Positions 23,958 through 31,255 of a DNA stretch of 46,251 bases are shown here, piece after piece. The DNA comes from a virus: positions 1 to 46,251 of IMG/VR virus record IMGVR_UViG_3300036823_000185, one strand, 5' to 3'. A program made the translations under genes and the position numbers. The notes below the pieces were generated by a model. It did not search any database, was not told the origin of the DNA, and saw nothing but the letters and a program-made list of their open reading frames with translations. Within the stretch, counting starts at the first letter, position 1; each line of letters opens with the position of its first letter.

Positions 23958-24884
23958 TTAAACGCCCGGCGTCCCGTAGGTGCCGTAGTAATCGGTCCAG
24001 CCGTGCGACTTCTTGTACCGCATGGCGGTTTTGCCGCTTTCGGTGTCGAAGTCGTAGCCGTAGTCCGTATACGGCTTCCGGCGCCAAAAGAATTTCAGCC
24101 CGGTTTCCGCCGGCGGCGCAACCAGGAACCATGCCACGGTCGACGTCAGATAATGCCAGACCAGAACCTTCTCGATCGGCCCGGAGTCGCCGTGCTGGAA
24201 GGCGTTGATCGTGTGGTTCGCAGTGTCCGACCGCCAGTCGCGGCCGCCCAGAATTTCGTAGGCGCGCCAGCGCGTGTTCGACGGGACGACGAGTCGCGGC
24301 GTCGGCAGCCGCAATTTCTTGCCGCTGGAGTCCCGCATGTTCTCGTAGTCTGTGAGCGCCAGCTCGAGCGAAGTGACGTCGAGGTCCGCGGCGACGGAAA
24401 GCAGGTTCGATTGCACCCCGCCGACTTTGATCAGCGGATGCGATGCGCTGAAGAGAGCCACGCCGTCGGGGCCGGCGAAGGACCCGTTAAAGCCGTTATT
24501 GAAGTGCGCGGCCGGGTCGATCTCGATCGATTCCTTGGCCGAGCGGCCGAGTTCGATTCCCATCTTTTTGACAAGCGAGATCTTGTCGTCTTCGACAACG
24601 TCCTGCGACGTCATGAAGCCCAGCCCGTAGCGGAGATGCGTGAGCGTGGAATGAAAGCCCTGCATCGGCTGGTCGTAGCGAACCGGCGAGCCTTCGTTCA
24701 CCTGCGTGAAGAGCCCAAGGCCGGTCACCTCGCCAAACTGCTCGATCGACCGGTTCGACGTTCCAACGTCGAAGATTTGCGAGTACTCGTCCGGGCGCTG
24801 GTTGTAGCGTTTCCAAATCACGCTGTTCAGTGCCGGCAGCATCGTGGTGCCGAAGAAGTCGGAAAATTGTCCTCTGATGATCAT
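23958..24884 (-). CDS. Major capsid protein
   Basis: 308 residues. It opens IIRGQFSDFFGTTMLPALNS and contains FDVGTSNRSIEQFGEVTGLG, RYGLGFMTSQDVVEDDKISL and GVALFSASHPLIKVGGVQSN, the pattern of Mu gpT-like HK97-fold major capsid proteins, in which the F-S/N-x-x-H-P motif is typical. AAGGAGA precedes the ATG. It follows the decoration and scaffold candidates and is directly followed by a strong terminator. Confidence 0.88.
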   Translation of the reverse strand: MIIRGQFSDFFGTTMLPALNSVIWKRYNQRPDEYSQIFDVGTSNRSIEQFGEVTGLGLFTQVNEGSPVRYDQPMQGFHSTLTHLRYGLGFMTSQDVVEDDKISLVKKMGIELGRSAKESIEIDPAAHFNNGFNGSFAGPDGVALFSASHPLIKVGGVQSNLLSVAADLDVTSLELALTDYENMRDSSGKKLRLPTPRLVVPSNTRWRAYEILGGRDWRSDTANHTINAFQHGDSGPIEKVLVWHYLTSTVAWFLVAPPAETGLKFFWRRKPYTDYGYDFDTESGKTAMRYKKSHGWTDYYGTYGTPGV

Positions 24885-24908
24885 GGTGTTTTTCTCCTTC
24901 TTCTCCGC

Positions 24909-25436
24909 TTAGGCGGCGAGCGTCGAGGCAGGCGTCAGGGCATGCCGATTGAAAGACACTTCCACGCGCGAATTCGCGCCGTAGGCGTTGTCAGGCTGGC
25001 TGTAAAGCCGGTGGACGTGAACGTCCTTCGCGGCTGTAGTTACCAGCGTGCCGACGATGTGGCCCGAGATGCCGGTGTAGCCGGCGCCCGGGGCGGTCAC
25101 GGACGGAGCGTTCAGCGTCAGGTTCGCGTTATAGCCCATCAGGGCGAGCGTCGACGTGTCCGAGCACTGGGCTTCGAACATCGCGTCGGGCGAGTTCATC
25201 ACCACGTGATCGCTGAGCGTCGAGGCAAGACCCGCATTCAGGCTTACGCCGGTGAAAAGGGTTGTGCCGGGTGTGGACGTGCCGGAGACGTAGCCAGCTA
25301 TGCGGCTGACTGCATCGAACATGTAAAGAGCCTGCGCGTCGCCCGAAGCTTTCTGATAAGTCCCGACGGTCGGAAACCCGCCGGAAAGCGTTCGGCCGAG
25401 CGGCCGCAGACCGTGCGGATTGTTTACGTTCGCCAT
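24909..25436 (-). CDS. Capsid decoration protein candidate
   Basis: 175 residues. It begins ANVNNPHGLRPLGRTLSGGF and is beta-rich with many Gly, Ser and Thr (GISGHIVGTLVTTAAKDVHV). N-P-x-G-L-R-P at the start and position immediately before the major capsid gene fit a head decoration or stabilisation protein. The start has GGAG ten bases upstream. Confidence 0.7.
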   Translation of the reverse strand: MANVNNPHGLRPLGRTLSGGFPTVGTYQKASGDAQALYMFDAVSRIAGYVSGTSTPGTTLFTGVSLNAGLASTLSDHVVMNSPDAMFEAQCSDTSTLALMGYNANLTLNAPSVTAPGAGYTGISGHIVGTLVTTAAKDVHVHRLYSQPDNAYGANSRVEVSFNRHALTPASTLAA

Positions 25437-25468
25437 ATAGGCGGTTCTCCTTCAAGGTCTTGTTTTTT

Positions 25469-26209
25469 TTAAAAGCCCTCCCCATCGCCTTGAAGACCTA
25501 AATCAGAATCCCCGGGGTGAGGACCTTCCGGTCCGGGATTCTCGAAGTGCGCAAATGAGCGGCCGCGGAGGCTGCTACTGAGATCGCCTTCGTGCTTCGG
25601 AGTTCGGTTGACGACCCGCTCCCTGCCGGGATTCCGCGGGTCAAAATCTTCGCCGTACATCTCGCGCTGCGCATCGTGCGACTTCTCTTCGAAGCGCGCC
25701 TGGATGGCAGCGGCGCGTTCCTCCGGCATGTAGCCGAGGACAAGCGTGCCGAGCGTCACGGGGTTGCCGTTCTTCATGCAGATCTGATAGCCGCGGGTCA
25801 TACCCTCGGAATCGACCTTGTCACGCGAAAGAAACTTCGGGCGCATCCCCGGCGGTACGTTTTCGCGGACGAGTTCCAGCATCGGATCCGACGCCTCGAA
25901 ACCCATACCGCGGTCGAGGTCGTCGCCGCGCTGGCGGATTCGGCCGTGCGTCTCGTCGCGGATGATCGACGTGTGCGCGACGGTCTTGCCCTCGTTCTTT
26001 TCCACGTAGCCCTGGTCGGTCATTTCGTACGGGAACATCGCCCAGAGATGCTCCGGAACGGGCTCGCCGTTGATCGTGCAGTTCGAAAGATGGCGCGGGT
26101 TGGTCAAGTCGTTCTCGAAGACGCCGTCGGTCGCGATGAACGGGCGGCTTTCCCCCACTCCCTGACTCATCGCGGGGCGCTCTGCGAGTTCTGGTGGTCT
26201 TTTCGCCAT
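25469..26209 (-). CDS. Phage head-region protein of unknown function
   Basis: 246 residues, hydrophilic. A compact middle (GVFENDLTNPRHLSNCTING with EPVPEHLWAMFPYEMTDQGY) and RGYQICMKNGNPVTLGTLVL are followed by a charged disordered tail ending in Gly/Pro. It stands between the scaffold-like and decoration-like genes; a minor head or assembly protein is likely. No family recognised. Confidence 0.65.
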   Translation of the reverse strand: MAKRPPELAERPAMSQGVGESRPFIATDGVFENDLTNPRHLSNCTINGEPVPEHLWAMFPYEMTDQGYVEKNEGKTVAHTSIIRDETHGRIRQRGDDLDRGMGFEASDPMLELVRENVPPGMRPKFLSRDKVDSEGMTRGYQICMKNGNPVTLGTLVLGYMPEERAAAIQARFEEKSHDAQREMYGEDFDPRNPGRERVVNRTPKHEGDLSSSLRGRSFAHFENPGPEGPHPGDSDLGLQGDGEGF

Positions 26210-26212
26210 TTG

Positions 26213-27175
26213 CTACCTCCGCCTTCCGCTGCCGGCGGCTTTGCGGATCCGCGTGGCTTCCTTCGAAAACTCCTGGTCCGTGAGGCCCATCTGGCGGGCG
26301 ACATCGCGCGACTGGTCGGACATCACGAATTCGCCGCCGTCGCGACCTGTGCGGCTTTCCTTGCGTCCGCGATCGCCCGACTGTGACGCGATGTGGATAT
26401 CACGCTCGGTACGGCTGGGCGGCGAGCGTAAGATCGGCTCGCGATCGTCTTCCTCGTCATCCTCGAAAAACTCTTCGCCGCCACGATCGGCGGTTCGGCG
26501 GTTTGCGGGCGTTCCGTCGCCCCCTTTGCCCTTGAGTTCCGCCTGGGCTGCTTTCGCGGCAAGGTACAAGGTGACCGGGTTCTTCGCCGCGGCGGGATCG
26601 AGCTTTACGGCGGCGCGGACATGTGCCGCGGTGGCCTTGTAAAGCTCGGACTCCGCATCGGCGAGATCCGGAAACTCCCGGATGACAACGCTTTCTCTCC
26701 CGACTTCGGTGCGCGCGTGACTGACAACCTGGGTAGCGGCCGTCTTAGCCGCCTTGCGCGATTCCTCGCGCACGATCTTTACGACCTCGGCCTTACGGAC
26801 AAAACCGCGTTTCGCAAGGGCGTCGCGCCCGAGCTTCGAGAGGTCCTCGACGAGCGCGGCTGGATCTTCGGGCTCATCCTCGTCCTCTTCGGGATCTTCG
26901 TCTTTACCCCAGTCGATATCGACGTCATCACCGGGTGCCGGTGTTTCCGTCCGCGGCTGCCCGTTGCCACGGAAGAGATCGAGGAGCTGCCGGTTCGAGG
27001 TGCGGAGCTCCGCCACTTCGCGCTCGAGCGAGTCCGTGCGTTCGTCTTTCTCCGGTTTCTCGGGCGGCGGTTGCGCTCCCTGCGGTTGCTGCTGTTGCTG
27101 CTGATCGCGCTGGGGCTCCGGATCGGGCGCTTCGAAGGGCCTGCCCATCAGATTGAGTGAGGTGAAGCCTCCCAT
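26213..27175 (-). CDS. Scaffolding protein candidate
   Basis: 320 residues with the composition of phage scaffolds: a Q/P-rich N-terminus (run of Gln near residue 26), a coiled coil (SLEREVAELRTSNRQLLDLF, about 48-70), an acidic stretch (DEDPEEDEDEPEDPAALVED), a helical middle (VRKAEVVKIVREESRKAAKT) and a basic C-terminus. Position upstream of decoration and capsid genes is as expected. Similarity is by type, not by a specific family. Confidence 0.7.
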   Translation of the reverse strand: MGGFTSLNLMGRPFEAPDPEPQRDQQQQQQPQGAQPPPEKPEKDERTDSLEREVAELRTSNRQLLDLFRGNGQPRTETPAPGDDVDIDWGKDEDPEEDEDEPEDPAALVEDLSKLGRDALAKRGFVRKAEVVKIVREESRKAAKTAATQVVSHARTEVGRESVVIREFPDLADAESELYKATAAHVRAAVKLDPAAAKNPVTLYLAAKAAQAELKGKGGDGTPANRRTADRGGEEFFEDDEEDDREPILRSPPSRTERDIHIASQSGDRGRKESRTGRDGGEFVMSDQSRDVARQMGLTDQEFSKEATRIRKAAGSGRRR

Positions 27176-27346
27176 TTACCGGCGGCCTCCCTTCACGTTG
27201 TTCAGGCGGGGGTTGGACTTCTTCGCTGCCGGGCTCGCCTTGCGCGTCATTGATGCGAGGATCGCGCCGGCGTCCTTCATCGGAACGCCTTCGCGTTTCG
27301 CGATTGATTTCTGGGCGCCCTTAAATCCGGGATGCGATTTCGCCAT
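27176..27346 (-). CDS. Small basic phage protein with ASMTRKASPAAKKSNPRL motif
   Basis: 56 residues from an ATG at 27346. KSHPGFKGAQKSIAKREGVP, MKDAGAILASMTRKASPAAK and KSNPRLNNVKG match a small conserved phage protein often found near portal or scaffold genes; its role is not known. The stop is followed directly by the scaffold ATG. The longer open frame upstream covers another gene and is not used. Confidence 0.75.
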   Translation of the reverse strand: MAKSHPGFKGAQKSIAKREGVPMKDAGAILASMTRKASPAAKKSNPRLNNVKGGRR

Positions 27347-27348
27347 CG

Positions 27349-27510
27349 TTAACAGCCCACCGGCTTGCCGGGTTTCACGCCGTTCGAAATTCCCGTGCCG
27401 GCACGCATGCGGGCCGCGGTCGGCATTGGCGCCGCCGTGGTCTTGCGCATCGCGCGGGGCGCGGGCATTCGGCTCGGTTTCGAAATCGGAAGCATCTGCT
27501 TTTTCGCCAT
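27349..27510 (-). CDS. Small basic protein, 53 residues
   Basis: From an ATG at 27510 the product is rich in K, R, M, P and A (MAKKQMLPISKPSRMPAPRA at the start, NGVKPGKPVGC at the end). It fits between the CxxC protein and the small basic protein with 2-3 bp gaps on each side, which supports its being a gene. Similar short Met/Pro-rich basic proteins occur in phage head modules. No function can be given. Confidence 0.6.
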   Translation of the reverse strand: MAKKQMLPISKPSRMPAPRAMRKTTAAPMPTAARMRAGTGISNGVKPGKPVGC

Positions 27511-27513
27511 CTT

Positions 27514-27879
27514 CTACACGCCTTTGCGTTGCCCATAAAGCGTGCCCCTGAGAAGGTCGGCGCGCTTCCGCTCGTAGGCATCGCTGCACGTACGGCAGAG
27601 CAACTGGTAGATTCCGTCTTTGGGGACGAGGAACATTTTGAGTTCTGCCGGGTTATCGCCAGCCTCGAGGCGCAGCCTTAGCTCCGCCCAGGTAACGCGG
27701 CACTCGAAGCATCCTTTTGGGGCGCCGTCCTTCGCGAGCGCGTCGATGTTCGCGTCGTGCCACTCGCGGCAGCGGAGGCACATCACGACGCCGCCGATAC
27801 CGATCGGGAAGACCTCGTGCGGGTTCCGGAAGACCGAGCAGTAGTGACAGCGGACGCTGACAACATTCGGCGCGTTCAC
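27514..27879 (-). CDS. Zinc-ribbon-like protein with four CxxC pairs
   Basis: 121 residues from a GTG at 27879 overlapping the upstream TGA (GTGA). Four pairs, CHYC (11-14), CLRC (34-37), CFEC (57-60) and CRTC (95-98), would bind two zinc ions. The rest is unremarkable. A nucleic-acid or protein-binding role is likely, but the family is not recognised. It is unusual to see such a protein in a head module, though HNH-like or regulator proteins do occur there; no HNH residues are seen. Confidence 0.7.
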   Translation of the reverse strand: MNAPNVVSVRCHYCSVFRNPHEVFPIGIGGVVMCLRCREWHDANIDALAKDGAPKGCFECRVTWAELRLRLEAGDNPAELKMFLVPKDGIYQLLCRTCSDAYERKRADLLRGTLYGQRKGV

Positions 27880-28100
27880 GCCGTCTTTCTCTCGAGAGCG
27901 TCGATGCGCCGGCCGTGGTCGACGTGGCGCTCGTCCGCCAGTTCTCTCCGGACGAAGGTGTCGTCGAGGTCCTGCAGGAAGCCGGCCAGCTTGCGGTCGA
28001 TGAGCGCCGAGATTACGAAGACGGCGAACGTGGAGACAGCGCTCGACGCGACGACGAGTGCTGTGACCGCCTCCCACGGAACTGACTGGCTTCCTGCCAA
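27876..28100 (-). CDS. Small membrane protein, lysis candidate
   Basis: 74 residues, TTG start with GCAGG eight bases upstream. One membrane helix (VTALVVASSAVSTFAVFVIS) is followed by a charged, probably coiled helix (DRKLAGFLQDLDDTFVRREL ... RRIDALERK). This is the layout of small holin-like or XhlA-like phage proteins, but such proteins have little sequence signature. It is next to other small membrane proteins (28520, 28744), which may together be the lysis set. Confidence 0.6.
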   Translation of the reverse strand: MAGSQSVPWEAVTALVVASSAVSTFAVFVISALIDRKLAGFLQDLDDTFVRRELADERHVDHGRRIDALERKTA

Positions 28101-28114
28101 TGTCGACCTGCTGT

Positions 28115-28519
28115 TTACTTTGCTGCGGGTACGGGACTCGCCGGCTGTGCGTTGACGGCGACGACGGCCATCTGGACACCGGTCTGAATCAGTCTGGTTG
28201 CTGCGCCTGCGAGTTCGGGTGGCAGGTTCTTCTGCACCGCGGCCGTTGCCGTGTTCAGGAGAATGTTGCCGATCGCCGCGGGATTATCGTCGATCTGCTG
28301 CGCGACGGGCCCCACGTATTTCGTCAGGACGGCGGACACTTCCTGCACGGTCCGGTTGGGCGTGAGCGCCGCGATGTCCTCGACGATCGGGATCGCGTGG
28401 GGCAGGATGTCGGCCACCTTCGCCAGATCGGCCTCGACAGCGTCGACGACCTCTTTTGCTTTGCCGCGCGTGAAGAACGATTCGACCGCGCCGAAGAACT
28501 TCTGAAACACGTTTGCCAT
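28115..28519 (-). CDS. Phage protein of unknown function
   Basis: 134 residues, entirely helical in appearance: VFQKFFGAVESFFTRGKAKE, VVDAVEADLAKVADILPHAI, then LAGAATRLIQTGVQMAVVAV. An amphipathic N-terminus and the final hydrophobic helix suggest membrane contact. GGAGAG precedes the ATG. It lies between two small membrane proteins, so a part in lysis is possible. Confidence 0.6.
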   Translation of the reverse strand: MANVFQKFFGAVESFFTRGKAKEVVDAVEADLAKVADILPHAIPIVEDIAALTPNRTVQEVSAVLTKYVGPVAQQIDDNPAAIGNILLNTATAAVQKNLPPELAGAATRLIQTGVQMAVVAVNAQPASPVPAAK

Positions 28520-28708
28520 TTACTCTCCTGAGTTCGGGGATTTCGCAAAGTAGAGGAGCACGGCGACGACGGCGCCCATGGCGGCCGCCTTCATGTGCTG
28601 CGGGCTGAAGTCGAAGTTGCCTTCGCTTATCCAGTGCTGCAGGACCGTCGCGCCGGCGCCAATGCCGACCGCGAGTGCGCCGTGTAAGCTCTTTGCGAGT
28701 TTGCCCAT
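28520..28708 (-). CDS. Holin-like protein, two membrane segments
   Basis: 62 residues with two hydrophobic stretches (LHGALAVGIGAGATVLQHWI and MKAAAMGAVVAVLLYFA) separated by a short polar loop, a size and layout like class II holins. Its stop is followed at once by the next ATG. No endolysin is recognisable nearby, so the holin assignment is only by shape. Confidence 0.5.
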   Translation of the reverse strand: MGKLAKSLHGALAVGIGAGATVLQHWISEGNFDFSPQHMKAAAMGAVVAVLLYFAKSPNSGE

Positions 28709-28743
28709 TGCGCTCGGGTTATCGGCGCGGGCGGACGGACGGC

Positions 28744-29511
28744 TTAGAAAACGCCGGCGGCTCCGGCCGCGCGGACGACGCCCGAGCCGGTGGTCAGAAT
28801 GTCCTTGATCGTCCCGCCTACGCCTCGTGGGGCGACGGCTTTCGATGTAAACGTGTGCACGTCTTCAGTGATGCCCGTCAGGTTCTTCAGAAACAGGGGC
28901 GAGTCTTTCGTTATTTCGGCGCCGGTTCGCTCCGCCTCGCCGAGAAGCCCGTTAACGCGGCTCCGCATACAGCCGCCGTAGCCCGTTCCGTCGCTGTGTC
29001 TGCAGGTGATCTCCGGTTCGAAAGAGAGCCACGCCGGCGACGCCGCGAGCTGGTCCGGAAGGATCGTGTATCGGTTCATCGCGAGCGTGACGGATCCACG
29101 CGGGCCGACGAGCTGGTCGGCTGCGAGGGCGAGCGTATGGTTTGCCGTGCCGAGCTGCGAGGAGATTTCGTCCTGCACGAGCCCCAGCCGTCTGTCGACG
29201 GTGGCCGGCAGCGCCTGTGCGATCGCGAGCGCCTGCGACGAGCGGTCGTCGGCATTCTTTCGCGTGCGATCGAGGACCTGCAGCGCCAGGTGCACTTCGT
29301 CGAGGGCGCGGTTCGCTTTGCCGTCCACCAGGTCGATTGCGCGGTTGACGTCGCGGTCGCCGCGGTCGAGGCTGTCTTTCGCGTGGCGCTCGATGTTGCC
29401 GGCGGCGGCGTCCACCTGATCGATCGCCGCGGCGACGTGGATCCCGATCAGGCCAACGATGCCCACGATCGCGACGAGGGCGGCGGATTTGACGGCTTCG
29501 TACGGTGTCAT
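28744..29511 (-). CDS. Membrane-anchored coiled-coil protein
   Basis: 255 residues. One N-terminal membrane helix (SAALVAIVGIVGLIGIHVAA) is followed by a long coiled-coil region (DQVDAAAGNIERHAKDSLDR through about residue 130), a region with two cysteines (TCRHSDGTGYGGCMRSRVNG) and a Gly/Ala-rich hydrophobic C-terminus. The ATG overlaps the stop of the secreted gene upstream. It could span the periplasm in the manner of a spanin or act in ejection; neither is shown. Confidence 0.6.
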   Translation of the reverse strand: MTPYEAVKSAALVAIVGIVGLIGIHVAAAIDQVDAAAGNIERHAKDSLDRGDRDVNRAIDLVDGKANRALDEVHLALQVLDRTRKNADDRSSQALAIAQALPATVDRRLGLVQDEISSQLGTANHTLALAADQLVGPRGSVTLAMNRYTILPDQLAASPAWLSFEPEITCRHSDGTGYGGCMRSRVNGLLGEAERTGAEITKDSPLFLKNLTGITEDVHTFTSKAVAPRGVGGTIKDILTTGSGVVRAAGAAGVF

Positions 29512-30440
29512 CAGATGAGCGGACTCACGTTCGCGGTGTTCCGGAAAATAATGTTCCAGGAATAGCTTATGTGCCCCGGCGCTGCGAGGTCGCCCTCGTC
29601 TACCGGCCCAACAATCTTGTACGGGAAGTACCCGGAGGCCAGGTCGCCAGCCTTGATGGTGCCTTGCACGTGCGAAATCTGAGCCCAGGTAACTGCGTCA
29701 TATAAATACCAGTCAATTAGCCCAGTTGGTTCCCCAGTGCCCGGGAAAAGCCCGCCGGATCCGGGCGTAAAATCCAGATGCATGCTGCTGTAGTACTCTG
29801 CGCCCTGCGTCAACGGGACATCTGGCGTGTGCCCCGTCGAGCCATCCTGCCACGTGCTCTCGATGTTTGCGCAATAACAGCCGGTAGTGCCGTTCCGCAG
29901 CTGCAAAACACCATACGGTCCCGCCCCGGAATATAGGCCGTGGAAGGTGAAGAGATTCCCGGCGTTGCCATCATCGTTAGCTCCCGGGATAAAGAACCCC
30001 GCCACGGTCCCATAGGGAATTTCGCTGTACGGGTCCTGGTAATTCAAGATGAGCAGCGGACCGGTCTGATACTGCGGGGTCGCATGATCATAGGCGTAAG
30101 ACTGGGTGGCGAAAGTGGTGTCGTACAAATCACCGTCGACAACCTGAATCTTGCTGTGCAACGGTCCCTGCGATGCGCCGACGAACTGCGGCGGGTTAGT
30201 GATCGTAGCCCCGAAGATGTCGCCGCCGTTGACATTTCCGAACGCGCCCGTCACGCCAACATCCGCGCTCATGGTCGCGCCCGGCGTCGCCCCATTCAGG
30301 GACATAAAGGTATCGACGGTAAGCGTGGAGGGTGGCGCGGAGCTTCCATACAGGATCCCGCTTACCGAGTTGTCGCTCACTCCCTGCGCCCAGCCTGGGG
30401 ACGCCATGGCAAGCAGAGCAAACACGGCCTTACTTTTCAT
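29511..30440 (-). CDS. Secreted beta-rich protein in the head module
   Basis: 309 residues with a signal peptide MKSKAVFALLAMASPGWAQ, cleavage after residue 19. The rest is beta-rich and aromatic (TGPLLILNYQDPYSEIPYGT, GYFPYKIVGPVDEGDLAAPG, HISYSWNIIFRNTANVSPLI), suggestive of a lectin-like jelly roll. The ATG lies inside the last codons of the preceding secreted gene, with GGGAG upstream. A surface-exposed or exported phage product is unusual in a structural operon. No family recognised. Confidence 0.65.
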   Translation of the reverse strand: MKSKAVFALLAMASPGWAQGVSDNSVSGILYGSSAPPSTLTVDTFMSLNGATPGATMSADVGVTGAFGNVNGGDIFGATITNPPQFVGASQGPLHSKIQVVDGDLYDTTFATQSYAYDHATPQYQTGPLLILNYQDPYSEIPYGTVAGFFIPGANDDGNAGNLFTFHGLYSGAGPYGVLQLRNGTTGCYCANIESTWQDGSTGHTPDVPLTQGAEYYSSMHLDFTPGSGGLFPGTGEPTGLIDWYLYDAVTWAQISHVQGTIKAGDLASGYFPYKIVGPVDEGDLAAPGHISYSWNIIFRNTANVSPLI

Positions 30441-30771
30441 ACGTGATCGAAGCTCCCTCGCTATTCGTCGCCGAGTCCATCCACCAGTTGTTCAGGTCAT
30501 GGGAAACGCCGGGAACCTGGTTGAGGGGAATCGCCTGCCCGGCTGTCAGGCAGACGCCGGTGTTTGTGCTGACAAGGGTGGTCGAACCGCCAACGCAGAT
30601 TTTTCCAGTGTTCGAGGAGAGCGCTTGGATCGTTCCGGAGACGAACGGCGTCGACGACGACGCCAGCCTTACGGGCGTCCCCGCCGTCGTGACGGTCTTC
30701 AGGATCGTTGTAACGCTGAGCTGTGCGATGGCGGTCCAGCAGATTACGAAAAATGCGACTAATTTCCTCAT
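30430..30771 (-). CDS. Small secreted phage protein
   Basis: 113 residues: signal peptide MRKLVAFFVICWTAIAQ, then a beta-rich domain (TAGTPVRLASSSTPFVSGTI, ALSSNTGKICVGGSTTLVST, NTGVCLTAGQAIPLNQVPGV, WWMDSATNSEGASITYEK). The second part has the text of small head or fibre-associated proteins found between portal and capsid genes of many phages, which normally have no signal peptide. The ATG overlaps the upstream TGA, which fixes the start. The two cysteines could form a disulphide after export. Confidence 0.7.
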   Translation of the reverse strand: MRKLVAFFVICWTAIAQLSVTTILKTVTTAGTPVRLASSSTPFVSGTIQALSSNTGKICVGGSTTLVSTNTGVCLTAGQAIPLNQVPGVSHDLNNWWMDSATNSEGASITYEK

Positions 30772-31004
30772 TTGTTTCCTTTGTTCCCGCGCGCTTCGGT
30801 CGCGATGATCTCGGGTACTTTGAGGGCGAGTTCGAGGGCGAGGATCATTCCGCGCGTTTTATCGCCGCAGCCGTCGCCTTCGATTAACAGCCGAACGCGC
30901 CGCGCGTGCTCTTCGCGGATCCGCTTCGCGACCAACGCCCAGCCCGGCGTGCGGAGCGTCTCCTCGATAAATTCACTGTCCAGGCGGTCGACTTCCCGGT
31001 CCAT
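30768..31004 (-). CDS. Small phage protein of unknown function
   Basis: 78 residues from ATG 31004 (a TTG at 31010 overlapping the upstream stop is a possible alternative). Charged helical N-terminus (MDREVDRLDSEFIEETLRTP) and EEHARRVRLLIEGDGCGDKT, then LALELALKVPEIIATEA. The pattern resembles small proteins encoded just downstream of portal genes in podophages, whose function is unknown. Confidence 0.6.
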   Translation of the reverse strand: MDREVDRLDSEFIEETLRTPGWALVAKRIREEHARRVRLLIEGDGCGDKTRGMILALELALKVPEIIATEARGNKGNK

Positions 31005-31006
31005 GT

Positions 31007-31255
31007 TCAATCCGCTCCGTTGGCAATGCCGACGCCGGCGAGGTGGACTCCAAGAAGGTCGTTCGGGTCGGATGATCCGGTCCCGCGTTTTACCCGCAGC
31101 GCGAGCTCCAGCCGCGACTTGCACCCGAGCTTCTGGTACATCTTCGAGAGGTAGACCTTTACCGTCCCTTCGCTGAGCGAAAGCCGAAAAGCAATCTCTT
31201 TGTTCGCGAGCCCTTCGCTTACGAGCGTCGCGATCTGCCCCTCCCGTCTGGTCAT
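31007..31255 (-). CDS. Stand-alone LuxR-type helix-turn-helix regulator
   Basis: 82 residues, almost only a GerE/LuxR C-terminal domain: TRREGQIATLVSEGLANKEI, AFRLSLSEGTVKVYLSKMYQ, KLGCKSRLELALRVKRG. The T-x-R-E start, G-x-x-N-K-E-I and T-V-K-x-x/H core match the family well. There is no sensor or receiver domain. The ATG overlaps the portal stop, so it is made together with late proteins. It may adjust late transcription or act on host promoters after infection; no target site was identified. Confidence 0.85.
   Translation of the reverse strand: MTRREGQIATLVSEGLANKEIAFRLSLSEGTVKVYLSKMYQKLGCKSRLELALRVKRGTGSSDPNDLLGVHLAGVGIANGAD

Noticed and set aside
23889-25472. 527-codon open frame on the plus strand opposite capsid and decoration genes
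   Set aside because: It is rich in Arg, Val and His as expected for the antisense of GC-rich coding DNA, lies fully over two well-supported genes and has no recognisable domain.
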